Source: Clostridia bacterium
Lineage (GTDB): Bacteria > Bacillota > Clostridia > UMGS1810
Length of the DNA stretch: 6,950 bases
NCBI GenBank assembly: GCA_017549745.1
Contig: JAFYUA010000366.1
Coordinates: 1 to 6,950, forward strand
Direction of reading: 5' to 3'
This document shows, in pieces, positions 1-5,612 of the stretch. Within the stretch, counting starts at the first letter, position 1; the number at the start of each line of letters is the position of its first letter. The notes under the pieces were generated by a model. The model was not told the DNA's origin. It ran no database searches and saw nothing but the letters and a program-made list of their open reading frames with translations. The position numbers were made by a program, and so were the translations under genes.

Positions 1-412
1 CAAATATTTTGACAAGGTTGATGAAACCGTAAAAGAAAGAGGCAGAAGAATATATAACTGCTTCATAAACACCGGTTTATCTGATGAACACTCTAAAAAC
101 AGGACTTTTTCAACTCTGGACATCTTCCCCACAACATTAGCCGCGCTTGGGGTAAAATGGGGCAGCCAATCACTTGGACTTGGTGTGAACCTATTTTCGG
201 GTGAACAAACACTGTGTGAAGAAAAAGGACTCGATGCTTTTTCGTATCAGCTTGCATCAGGCTCCAATTTCTACAGTGACTATATAATCGACAAGAACCT
301 CACCGAAAGCGAACTCAGAGGCGGATTTGAAGGCGAAATCGGACCTTCGGCAGATATTGACATGGCAAATCATACAGATTCGGCAGCTACTGAAAATAAA
401 AACAAAAAATAA
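1..412 (+). CDS. LTA synthase / phosphoglycerol transferase family protein, C-terminal end (partial)
   Basis: The reading frame is open from the window edge (first full codon at base 2) to a TAA at 410-412, giving the last 136 residues. The segment with NRTFSTLDIFPTTLAALGV followed by LGLGVNLFSGEQTL matches the end of the sulfatase-fold catalytic domain in the LTA synthase / OpgB-like phosphoglycerol transferase family. These are membrane-anchored enzymes whose extracellular domain transfers glycerol-phosphate groups to cell-envelope glycolipids or glycans. The membrane helices, the catalytic Thr and the main metal ligands lie upstream of the window, so activity cannot be judged. The tail of about 25 residues is polar and Lys/Asn-rich, as expected for a protein terminus. 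An internal ATG at 185 falls in the middle of the conserved domain and is not a start. The gene converges on the EamA gene and ends just before the shared terminator at 426-459. The family is fairly certain; the acceptor substrate is unknown. Confidence 0.85.
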   Translation, partial: KYFDKVDETVKERGRRIYNCFINTGLSDEHSKNRTFSTLDIFPTTLAALGVKWGSQSLGLGVNLFSGEQTLCEEKGLDAFSYQLASGSNFYSDYIIDKNLTESELRGGFEGEIGPSADIDMANHTDSAATENKNKK

Positions 413-424
413 GCAAAAAATAAG
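403..424. repeat. Two perfect tandem copies of an 11-bp AT-rich unit at the stop codon
   Basis: The unit CAAAAAATAAG occurs at 403-413 and again at 414-424, and a third, imperfect copy starts at 425 and runs into the terminator stem. The first copy contains the TAA stop of the LTA-synthase-type gene, and the second supplies a further TAA. Read on the minus strand, the repeats give U-rich tracts directly after the terminator hairpin, which could strengthen termination of transcripts coming from the EamA side. The array could also simply be slippage in low-complexity DNA. Confidence 0.6.
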
Positions 425-425
425 C

Positions 426-459
426 AAAAAAATATCCACCCGCAGGTGGATATTTTTTT
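426..459. terminator. Bidirectional rho-independent terminator between convergent genes
   Basis: Bases 426-440 and 445-459 are perfect reverse complements (15 bp) around a 4-nt loop at 441-444. The core is CCACC/GGTGG, flanked by A7 on one side and T7 on the other, so each strand gives a GC-rich stem followed by a U run. It lies 13 nt after the stop of the plus-strand gene and 7 nt after the stop of the minus-strand EamA gene, which is the right place to serve both. Confidence 0.92.
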
Positions 460-466
460 GTGATGA

Positions 467-1321
467 TTATAAGCTAAGGAATACAACCGATGCTGTGCCC
501 AGAAGCACACCGATAAGCTGATATACTGACAATTTCTCACGATAGATGAAAATGGAAATTGCAACGGTGACGATGATTCCGCCTGCAGAATTAAGCGGCT
601 GCATGAGTGATGCCGGCATTATTACCAAAAGCGCCAATGTGAGGAAGTTGGCAAGACCATTCGCCGCACCGTTGAGCACAGGCAAAAGACCAGCCTTTTT
701 AAGACAAGGTGTAATCTCTTTGCGCTCAAATAGCACAGACACTATTGCCATTGCAACGGCAACTATGGCAAGACCGATTATCATAAATTCATTGCTAAGC
801 TCTCCTGCAAAGTCTACCGTTTGAATCTGCATTACCACAAGACAAAGACCATTGCCCAAAAAGGCAAGTGCTATGTAGATAATCCACTTAAGCGAGATGG
901 TGATTTCGCCGTCTTCCTTGTTTACAAGAGCAAGAGAAACAAGCAACAGCGCAATGCCTACATACAAGGTCCAGCTTGTGGGTTCATGGTAATATATCAT
1001 ACCAAAAAGTGCAGGAACCATGAGTGAGTATGATATGATGAGCGATGAAAGCGCAAGCGAGCCTGCACGAAGTGCAAGAACAGAGAACACTGTGATTGCT
1101 GCATAACCAACTGCAAACACTATGGAATATGGAGTGAGCTCTGCGCTAAAGCTGAGACCGTCGGAATCGGTGAGAGCAAAAAACACGGCAGCGGCAACAC
1201 AAACGAGAGAAGAAAAAATATATGTGCCCCTACCTTCTGTTTTGTTACCATACACTTTTTTGACAACATTCTGAAAAGCGGTTGCCAATATTACCAAAAT
1301 GAGCAATATTGCTGATTTCAT
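467..1321 (-). CDS. EamA-family (drug/metabolite transporter superfamily) permease
   Basis: This is a 284-residue, almost wholly hydrophobic protein with about ten predicted membrane helices (roughly residues 1-20, 33-52, 64-84, 88-110, 115-133, 143-165, 176-197, 210-234, 240-260 and 266-284). This is the usual size and two-times-five arrangement of EamA exporters. The last helix pair, with REKLSVYQLIGVLLG at 261-275, is a typical EamA ending. Such carriers move small metabolites, amino acids or drugs across the cytoplasmic membrane; the substrate is not readable here. The start was set at the ATG at 1319-1321, because GGAGG lies 6 nt upstream and the first helix begins at once. Extending the frame to 1417 would add 32 residues running back through the hairpin and promoter region without a good ribosome site. 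The gene follows cca on the same strand after 102 nt and may have its own promoter. It ends at the shared terminator at 426-459. Confidence 0.85.
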   Translation of the reverse strand: MKSAILLILVILATAFQNVVKKVYGNKTEGRGTYIFSSLVCVAAAVFFALTDSDGLSFSAELTPYSIVFAVGYAAITVFSVLALRAGSLALSSLIISYSLMVPALFGMIYYHEPTSWTLYVGIALLLVSLALVNKEDGEITISLKWIIYIALAFLGNGLCLVVMQIQTVDFAGELSNEFMIIGLAIVAVAMAIVSVLFERKEITPCLKKAGLLPVLNGAANGLANFLTLALLVIMPASLMQPLNSAGGIIVTVAISIFIYREKLSVYQLIGVLLGTASVVFLSL

Positions 1322-1327
1322 AATATA

Positions 1328-1332
1328 CCTCC
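1328..1332 (-). promoter_or_regulatory. Ribosome binding site that fixes the EamA start
   Basis: The minus strand reads GGAGG here, 6 nt before the ATG ending at 1321. It is the strongest Shine-Dalgarno match near this gene and supports the 284-residue start over the longer open frame. Confidence 0.85.
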
Positions 1333-1360
1333 AAGTAAATCTGAATTTTACAACCACTAT

Positions 1361-1389
1361 ATGATAGCACAAAGGCACAAATTTCGCAA
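1361..1389 (-). promoter_or_regulatory. Possible sigma-A-type promoter for the EamA gene
   Basis: On the minus strand TTGCGA (1384-1389) is followed after exactly 17 nt by TATCAT (1361-1366). These match the -35 consensus at 4 of 6 positions and the -10 consensus at 5 of 6. Transcription would begin near 1354, giving a leader of about 33 nt with GGAGG close to the start codon. The -35 box and spacer lie inside the inverted repeat 1373-1403, so promoter and hairpin compete for the same DNA. In AT-rich DNA a match of this quality can arise by chance. Confidence 0.4.
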
Positions 1390-1403
1390 GCGAATTTGTG
1401 CCT
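1373..1403 (-). terminator. Stem-loop between cca and the EamA gene: weak terminator, attenuator or operator
   Basis: The arms 1373-1386 (AGGCACAAATTTCG) and 1391-1403 (CGAATTTGTGCCT) pair over 13 bp with one bulged T at about 1382-1384 and a 4-nt loop. The stem begins 20 nt after the cca stop codon, where a terminator would be expected. However, the run after it on the minus strand is only TTTGTGC, a poor U tract, so termination is probably partial. The same DNA overlaps a possible promoter, so it could also act as a binding site. Confidence 0.5.
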
Positions 1404-1408
1404 AATTT

Positions 1409-1426
1409 TGACATCATATGACATCA
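1409..1426. repeat. Direct repeat TGACATCA with 10-bp period at the end of cca
   Basis: TGACATCA occurs at 1409-1416 and at 1419-1426, separated by TA, so the copies fall on the same face of the helix. The second copy includes the TGA stop codon of cca (complement of 1424-1426). The pair lies about 20-37 bp upstream of the possible -35 box of the EamA gene, a location where an activator could bind. No known regulator is recognised, and the function is speculative. Confidence 0.3.
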
Positions 1427-2626
1427 GGAATTGTATATTATCATGCAATATTTTTTTATATCTTCAAAAGTGTTTGCACACTCATCGTCTATAACTGCAT
1501 ACAAAAGCTTTTGCATTATCTCCCCTACTTTTGGCCCCTTTGGCACACCAAAGGAAATAATGTCACTGCCCGTTACTGCAAGCTGAGAAAGTTTCACGCA
1601 AGGATTAAGAGATTTCTGGGTGTTGTATTGATCCAAAAACATCTGGCAGTCAAAATCACTGTGGTGTGCACAGTTTATGTCGACCAAAGCCAAAATGAGC
1701 TCATCATCGAGTGCTGACATAAGCCGCCTTATGAAATACTTGTCGCACAAAAGCTTTTGCGGATAGTATGCGCAAAGAGTGCGCACTGTGCTATAGGTGT
1801 GATTATCGGGCTTCAGCGAATGCATAAATGAGCTAACAGCACTATCGTCAAAGCCCCACAAAAGCGCTGCAAAGCGAGAACAATGGTCAGCCCCAATAAC
1901 AGGAAGAGTGGTTGCATTTTGGCAAAAACGCTCTTTATCGTTTGCAACTGAATCAAACAACGAGAAAAATACCTCACTGTATTCGCCAATGACCGAAGCT
2001 GCTTTTTTGCCGCAAACGAGTTTTTTGAGCTCGGCAAATATGCGCTCTGCCGATATATTGCGAAGAAGCCGCCTGTTGGCAATGATGCTTTGGGCTGTGG
2101 CTTGGTCAATATCAAAACCGAGGACTGATGAAAACCTCAGTGCGCGCATAATGCGCAGCCCATCTTCTAAAAATCTGGTGTCGGGATTGCCAACACAACG
2201 AATCACGCCTGCCTTGAGGTCAGCTAAACCATCAAAGCAATCGACCAAACCACTTTGCGGACTATAGGCAAGAGCGTTGACCGTGAAATCACGGCGCGAT
2301 AAATCTTCGCGTAGGTTGCGAGTGAATGTGACATCAGATGGGCGGCGATTGTCAAGATAGGCGCCGTCTATGCGATAGGTGGTTATCTCCACATTTTCGC
2401 CGCCTGATACCACTGTCACTGTGCCATGCTTGAGTCCCGTCTCTATGATGCGATGGTCTTTGAACACTTCGAGCATTTCTTGGGGGGTTGCACTCGTGGT
2501 GAGGTCGAAATCATGGGGAGTCTTACCCATGAGAGCATCACGAACACAACCACCAACGAGATATCCTTCAAAGCCGTGGCTATAAAGAATGTTTAAAACA
2601 GATGTAATATAATCAGGTATGTTCAT
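1424..2626 (-). CDS. cca: CCA tRNA nucleotidyltransferase (class II CCA-adding enzyme)
   Basis: This 400-residue cytoplasmic enzyme adds or repairs the 3'-CCA end of tRNAs from CTP and ATP. The expected motifs appear in order: GGCVRD at 25-30 (nucleotide-binding loop), DFD at 39-41 (two metal-binding Asp), RRDFTVNA at 111-118, and the EDGLR...RALRF region at 154-165 with the arginines that help select nucleotides. SAERIFAEL follows at 192-200. The C-terminal part contains KGPKVGEIMQKLL, a motif of the tail domain in Firmicutes enzymes. No HD phosphohydrolase motif was seen. The length is normal and nothing is broken. A poly(A) polymerase from the same superfamily is the main alternative; the motifs and tail favour CCA addition. 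The ATG at 2624-2626 has GGAG 8 nt upstream. The gene starts 27 nt after the ECF S-component stop and is probably cotranscribed with it. Confidence 0.92.
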   Translation of the reverse strand: MNIPDYITSVLNILYSHGFEGYLVGGCVRDALMGKTPHDFDLTTSATPQEMLEVFKDHRIIETGLKHGTVTVVSGGENVEITTYRIDGAYLDNRRPSDVTFTRNLREDLSRRDFTVNALAYSPQSGLVDCFDGLADLKAGVIRCVGNPDTRFLEDGLRIMRALRFSSVLGFDIDQATAQSIIANRRLLRNISAERIFAELKKLVCGKKAASVIGEYSEVFFSLFDSVANDKERFCQNATTLPVIGADHCSRFAALLWGFDDSAVSSFMHSLKPDNHTYSTVRTLCAYYPQKLLCDKYFIRRLMSALDDELILALVDINCAHHSDFDCQMFLDQYNTQKSLNPCVKLSQLAVTGSDIISFGVPKGPKVGEIMQKLLYAVIDDECANTFEDIKKYCMIIYNS

Positions 2627-2653
2627 TTTATTATCTCCGTAAAAAGATTGAAT

Positions 2654-3178
2654 TTACTGCTTTATTTTGATTAGTTTTACAATCAGAGGTATAAGAATAA
2701 GCTGGAGCAAGATGCCGGGGAGTGAATCTATCAGCGCACCTGCGATAAATGCCTCGAATGCAAAGGCTTTGCCTGCCACGCCAAGCAATACGGCTTTAGT
2801 TATGCCCCATACAATGCGCCCGCATACCATTGACACAAGCAGCGAAAAATACAATCTCTTTGATGCTAATGCGTTGTATAAAAATCCTGATACAAAACCA
2901 TATGTAGCAAGCTCTGACGCCATCCACACTGCATTTGGATAGATTGGCGGCATGCCGACTGTCACCGCTCTGAAAAACGGAAGTATAAGACCAACTACAA
3001 AGCCATACTTCCAACCGCAAATCAGACCGCAAAGCATGACGGGAAAGTGCATAGGCAAAAGAGTGTCACCAATTTCTTTAATTTGCCCTGTAAAAAATGG
3101 CAACACCACACCTATGCATAAAAACAAGGCGGGAAGAACTATATTTTGAATTTTATTATTGCTTAGATTGATTTTCAT
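2654..3178 (-). CDS. ECF transporter S component (substrate-specific membrane subunit)
   Basis: This is a 174-residue hydrophobic protein with about six membrane helices (roughly residues 11-30, 42-55, 57-75, 84-103, 108-131 and 147-170). That is the size and topology of S components, which capture a vitamin or other micronutrient and dock onto a shared energizing module. Family-like signatures are GDTLLPMHFPVMLCGLICGW at 38-57, RAVTVGMPP at 70-78 and ELATYGFVSGFLYN at 89-102. The Ala/Gly-rich first helix could meet the EcfT subunit. No EcfA1, EcfA2 or EcfT gene is in the window, so the protein presumably uses a module encoded elsewhere, as group II ECF systems do. The substrate is unassigned. 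Pantothenate (PanT-like) is a guess from general resemblance only, and no riboswitch is seen that would point to a vitamin. The ATG has only AGGT 7 nt upstream, a modest ribosome site. It lies 24 nt after the preceding gene, which suggests cotranscription. Confidence 0.8.
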   Translation of the reverse strand: MKINLSNNKIQNIVLPALFLCIGVVLPFFTGQIKEIGDTLLPMHFPVMLCGLICGWKYGFVVGLILPFFRAVTVGMPPIYPNAVWMASELATYGFVSGFLYNALASKRLYFSLLVSMVCGRIVWGITKAVLLGVAGKAFAFEAFIAGALIDSLPGILLQLILIPLIVKLIKIKQ

Positions 3179-3202
3179 TTTTTTACCTATATTTTATACT
3201 CT

Positions 3203-3775
3203 CTACGCTTCTTCAATTTTCAGGCTGTACAGTCTATTTATGTTCTCACAACCTGTAACGCCTATGTAAAATTCACCAGGCAAATTTTCCGTCCTAAAAA
3301 GAATTGACATACCACCAACTGTTGCGCGAACTTTTTTTTCCATAATTTCCAGGCACATTTCATGTTTTTCGCCGGGATTAAGGCTAAATTCTGCGCATAG
3401 CAAAGCATGCCATGCCAATTTTCCATCTTTCATGAAAAAGTCCCACACATTAAAACCATGTTCCCAAAGAACAAACTCTTGTCCTACACCATAGCTAAGA
3501 TTTCCGTTTTTATCGGAAGTGAGGCTATCCGTAAGCGTAATAAGAGGTGCGCCGTAGGTTTCAAAGGAACAAGTAAACCATATCTTTGTTCCTATGCCAT
3601 ACTTTTTCTTTGTCATTATGGTTGTATAATCAAAACCGTCCTCCATCCCAGAATTTCTGCCATTTACAATGCAGTCTTTTTCCTGAATGAATTTGGGCTT
3701 AAAAGGAAACCTTTGATTGTAAACATGCTGGAAATGTTGCTCCCACATACCTTTTTTAAACTCAATATTTAACAA
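3203..3775 (-). CDS. Small predicted concanavalin-like beta-sandwich protein, function unknown
   Basis: This 190-residue soluble protein has no signal peptide or membrane helix, and I do not recognise it as a named family. Alternating hydrophobic strands run through most of it. The C-terminal third follows the pattern of LamG/concanavalin A-like jelly rolls: LNPGEKHEMCLEIMEKKVRA (132-151), then GGMSILFRTENLPGEFYIGVTG (154-175) and a closing strand at 182-188. It is rich in aromatic residues (WEQHFQHVYNQRFPF at 11-25, LWEHGFNVWDFF at 103-114), which would suit sugar or lipid contact. A YesU-like (DUF1961) or DUF1080-type relative is possible but unproven. The start is a TTG at 3773-3775 with an AGGAG site 7 nt upstream; the first in-frame ATG (residue 10) has no comparable site. 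The gene is the first of the run with the ECF S component and cca, behind its own promoter and a long leader. Being cytoplasmic, it is more likely to act on imported glycans or as a binding protein than on polymers outside. Confidence 0.6.
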   Translation of the reverse strand: MLNIEFKKGMWEQHFQHVYNQRFPFKPKFIQEKDCIVNGRNSGMEDGFDYTTIMTKKKYGIGTKIWFTCSFETYGAPLITLTDSLTSDKNGNLSYGVGQEFVLWEHGFNVWDFFMKDGKLAWHALLCAEFSLNPGEKHEMCLEIMEKKVRATVGGMSILFRTENLPGEFYIGVTGCENINRLYSLKIEEA

Positions 3776-3782
3776 ACCTTTA

Positions 3783-3787
3783 CTCCT
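3783..3787 (-). promoter_or_regulatory. Strong ribosome binding site for a TTG start
   Basis: The minus strand reads AGGAG here (AAAGGAGT in context), 7 nt before the TTG at 3773-3775. This site is what assigns the TTG as the start of the small beta-sandwich protein. Confidence 0.8.
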
Positions 3788-3794
3788 TTCATTT

Positions 3795-3811
3795 CGACTT
3801 TTGTCAAGTCG
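3795..3811 (-). promoter_or_regulatory. Small stem-loop just upstream of the ribosome site
   Basis: CGACTT (3795-3800) and AAGTCG (3806-3811) form a 6-bp stem with a 5-nt loop, ending 7 nt before the AGGAG site. It could tune mRNA stability or ribosome access, but it leaves the ribosome site itself free. A hairpin this short may be chance. Confidence 0.3.
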
Positions 3812-3922
3812 GGAGAACAGTGAATAATAGAGACTAAAGAATTTTTCCTATATTTTCAACTGATTTTATCTGAACAAATTACTTTAAGGACCCGTGGGAA
3901 TGTTAGATTTTCCCTCTATTTT

Positions 3923-3951
3923 ATTTTATCACAAATATCAAAAAATTGCAA
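3923..3951 (-). promoter_or_regulatory. Sigma-A-type promoter for the 3203-3775 / ECF S / cca run
   Basis: On the minus strand TTGCAA (3946-3951) is followed after 17 nt by TAAAAT (3923-3928), with 4 of 6 and 5 of 6 consensus matches. The surrounding DNA is strongly AT-rich and the site follows the terminator of the upstream operon. Transcription would start near 3916, leaving a leader of about 140 nt before the TTG start. Confidence 0.6.
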
Positions 3952-4033
3952 ACTGTTACTATTAAATTTTGCGACCTGTCAGACTGTATTTTCTCGTACT
4001 ACCAAGTCTTTATGCACTTTGAAAAATTTCTTT

Positions 4034-4075
4034 AAAACTAAAAGGAATGAGTCCGGTACAATACCGAACTCATTC
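4034..4075 (-). terminator. Rho-independent terminator of the isomerase-like operon
   Basis: Bases 4045-4058 and 4062-4075 pair over 14 bp around a 3-nt loop, 41 nt after the stop codon at 4117. One position (4053/4067) is a C-A mismatch on the plus strand but a G-U wobble in minus-strand RNA. After the stem the minus strand continues CCTTTTAGTTTT. Both points show that the minus-strand transcript is the one terminated. Confidence 0.88.
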
Positions 4076-4116
4076 ACAAGCAAGTTAATATTTAATTTTG
4101 TCTAAACTAAGAATAT

Positions 4117-5592
4117 TTACTCTATGTAGAATATTTCTACTCCGAGATATTCTGCAACCATGCAAAGCTCTTTGCTCATGTCGCCTACCCCAGCGATACA
4201 GTGGTGAGTTACACCGCTTTCAAACACCTTTTCGAGGTAATCCTGAATGGGAGTCTTCACCTGAAGAACTGCATGCATTTCGCTATAGTTGAGTGTGGGG
4301 AAATCAAGGCTCTCAGCAGGCGATACAATCATCTTATAGCCATGGGCTGTTTCGATGATATGGGCAATGGTGGATTTGCCGGGTTTGAGAATGAACTCAT
4401 AGTTGAGACCAGAACCTTCAAAGCCCCATTCTTCGGGTGTGGGAGTGAGAGTTACTTTGTCATCAGATGCAGCGAGTGCAGGCACGCCTATGCCATGACC
4501 CATAACGAGGCAGGTGTTGAGGTCTTTGTCATATTCGCCCCACTCAGCCATAAGAGCAGGTGTGCCGGAAATCGACTTCATGAGCATCATAGTAACAAGA
4601 CCGCCAAGGTCACCTTCGCAGTTAACTGTCATGTCAGAATATTCCATGAGCAGTGATGCACCAATACGAGCAGTGGTGCGGGTCTGTTTTTGAACAAAGT
4701 GCTGGTCGAGGAAGCACATAGCATCAAGACGGAATTTCTTGGAAAGCTTTTCCATAGCAATTGCAAGCTTAACTGCTCTCATAACATCATCATCGGTGAT
4801 ATCACGCTTTTTGAAGCGATTCAGGAGTTTGTCGGCTACTGCCTTAACTTCATCGTCGGTTACTGTTTCCCACTGGTCGAGAAGGTGAGATGCCTGAATG
4901 TAGATGATGTTGACATCGAAAGTTGATTTGAGGAAGGTTTTGGAAAGCTCGAGGTCATACATACCTCTGAACACATTACCGATAACACCGATGTTGGCTT
5001 CTTTGATATCAGCAATAGCCTGATTGGCTTTTACAAATGTTTCGATTTTGCCAAAAGCTCTTTCATCGTCGATGCTGCCAACGATTACTTTGTATTTTCT
5101 GTTCATTTTTCTCATTGTGCCAGTAATCTGAGAAATACCGATTGTGCCGCTGTTGCGGAGGCTGTGCTCATAGTCACCGTTCACATCTATTTTGTCGGTG
5201 TTCTGAACCGAGAAGAAAAGAACAGGGATGTTTTTGAGCTTATTGATAACATGGAGAGTGATGAAGTCGGGCATGTAGGTGCCATACACTACGATGAGAG
5301 CATCTACGCCTTCCTTCACAAAAAGCTCACCTGCTTCTTCGGCACCGTCGAGAGTGTCAACAAGGTCGGAGTATACGATGTTGTCAAATCTCTTTTTGAA
5401 ATTGTCTTTGAGTCTTTCAAGGTCGGCGGAAACATTTTTCTTTAATGTTTCGGGATACATTCTCCAATATTCAAAGTATCCGCAAGTGAGAAGACCTATC
5501 TTTGCGTTCTTTTTCTTTCTGCCTTCATAGAGAATATCTCCAAACACATCGGAATCGGCTTCTTCAAATGATTTAATAATTTTTTCTGACAT
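4117..5592 (-). CDS. L-arabinose/L-fucose isomerase family protein (AraA-like)
   Basis: A cytoplasmic protein of 491 residues, close to the roughly 500 of L-arabinose isomerase. The family interconverts aldoses and ketoses with a divalent metal, usually Mn. Counting from the ATG at 5592, the four metal-ligand positions of E. coli AraA (E306, E333, H350, H450) have clear counterparts with near-identical spacing: E326 in NCEGD, E350 in AEWGEYD, H366 in MGHGIG, and the HH pair 463-464 in VTHHCIAG. DDVMRAVKLAIAMEKL and DAMCFLDQHFV (about 268-300) form the central segment. The overall sequence differs from classical AraA and no araB or araD is present, so L-arabinose is not assured; another pentose or deoxysugar is possible. 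AAAGGA at 5603-5608 lies 10 nt before this ATG. The in-frame ATG at 5601, giving 494 residues, is only 1 nt from that site and is less likely. The gene starts 20 nt after the esterase and is last in its operon. Confidence 0.82.
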   Translation of the reverse strand: MSEKIIKSFEEADSDVFGDILYEGRKKKNAKIGLLTCGYFEYWRMYPETLKKNVSADLERLKDNFKKRFDNIVYSDLVDTLDGAEEAGELFVKEGVDALIVVYGTYMPDFITLHVINKLKNIPVLFFSVQNTDKIDVNGDYEHSLRNSGTIGISQITGTMRKMNRKYKVIVGSIDDERAFGKIETFVKANQAIADIKEANIGVIGNVFRGMYDLELSKTFLKSTFDVNIIYIQASHLLDQWETVTDDEVKAVADKLLNRFKKRDITDDDVMRAVKLAIAMEKLSKKFRLDAMCFLDQHFVQKQTRTTARIGASLLMEYSDMTVNCEGDLGGLVTMMLMKSISGTPALMAEWGEYDKDLNTCLVMGHGIGVPALAASDDKVTLTPTPEEWGFEGSGLNYEFILKPGKSTIAHIIETAHGYKMIVSPAESLDFPTLNYSEMHAVLQVKTPIQDYLEKVFESGVTHHCIAGVGDMSKELCMVAEYLGVEIFYIE

Positions 5593-5602
5593 TGATTTCA
5601 TA

Positions 5603-5608
5603 TCCTTT
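5603..5608 (-). promoter_or_regulatory. Ribosome binding site that decides the isomerase-like start
   Basis: The minus strand reads AAAGGA here. It is 10 nt before the ATG at 5590-5592 but only 1 nt before the ATG at 5599-5601, too close for normal initiation. The downstream ATG is therefore preferred. Confidence 0.65.
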
Positions 5609-5612
5609 CGTT

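Larger units (their letters stand above)
3776..4116 (-). other. Gene-free stretch: terminator, promoter and leader of the 3203-3775 gene
   Basis: No open frame of note exists on either strand in these 341 bp. Read in the minus direction, the stretch holds the terminator of the isomerase-like gene (4034-4075), AT-rich DNA, a promoter at 3923-3951, a leader of about 140 nt (about 3916 to 3776), a small hairpin at 3795-3811 and the ribosome site at 3783-3787. I could not fit the leader to any riboswitch class I know. Confidence 0.7.

Noticed and set aside
1322..1417. N-terminal extension of the EamA gene by 32 residues to an ATG at 1417.
   Set aside because: It would run through the hairpin and the possible promoter, lacks a good ribosome site, and puts extra sequence before a first helix that already begins at the ATG ending at 1321.
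1908..2267. A 119-residue plus-strand open frame inside cca.
   Set aside because: It lies entirely opposite conserved cca motifs and has no independent support.
3407..3772. A 121-residue plus-strand open frame antisense to the small beta-sandwich gene.
   Set aside because: No ribosome site or known motif was seen, whereas the minus-strand frame has a strong ribosome site, a promoter and operon spacing.
3802..3807. A perfect TTGACA on the minus strand, suggesting a promoter close to the 3203-3775 gene.
   Set aside because: The -10 position 17 nt downstream falls in the ribosome site and reads AGTAAA, a poor match. TTGACA here is part of the small hairpin at 3795-3811.
3776..3916. Vitamin riboswitch (TPP, FMN, cobalamin or similar) in the leader before the run containing the ECF S component.
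   Set aside because: None of the conserved core motifs of these classes could be found by eye, and the S component is the second gene of the run, not the first.
3981..4009. Inverted repeat AGACTGTA ... TACCAAGTCT upstream of the 3923-3951 promoter, as a possible operator.
   Set aside because: The arms pair only after a 2-nt bulge and are separated by 11 nt; this is not better than expected by chance in such AT-rich DNA.
4201..4656. A 151-residue plus-strand open frame inside the isomerase-like gene.
   Set aside because: It is antisense to a well-supported conserved gene and shows no recognisable domain; it reflects the codon use of the true gene on the other strand.
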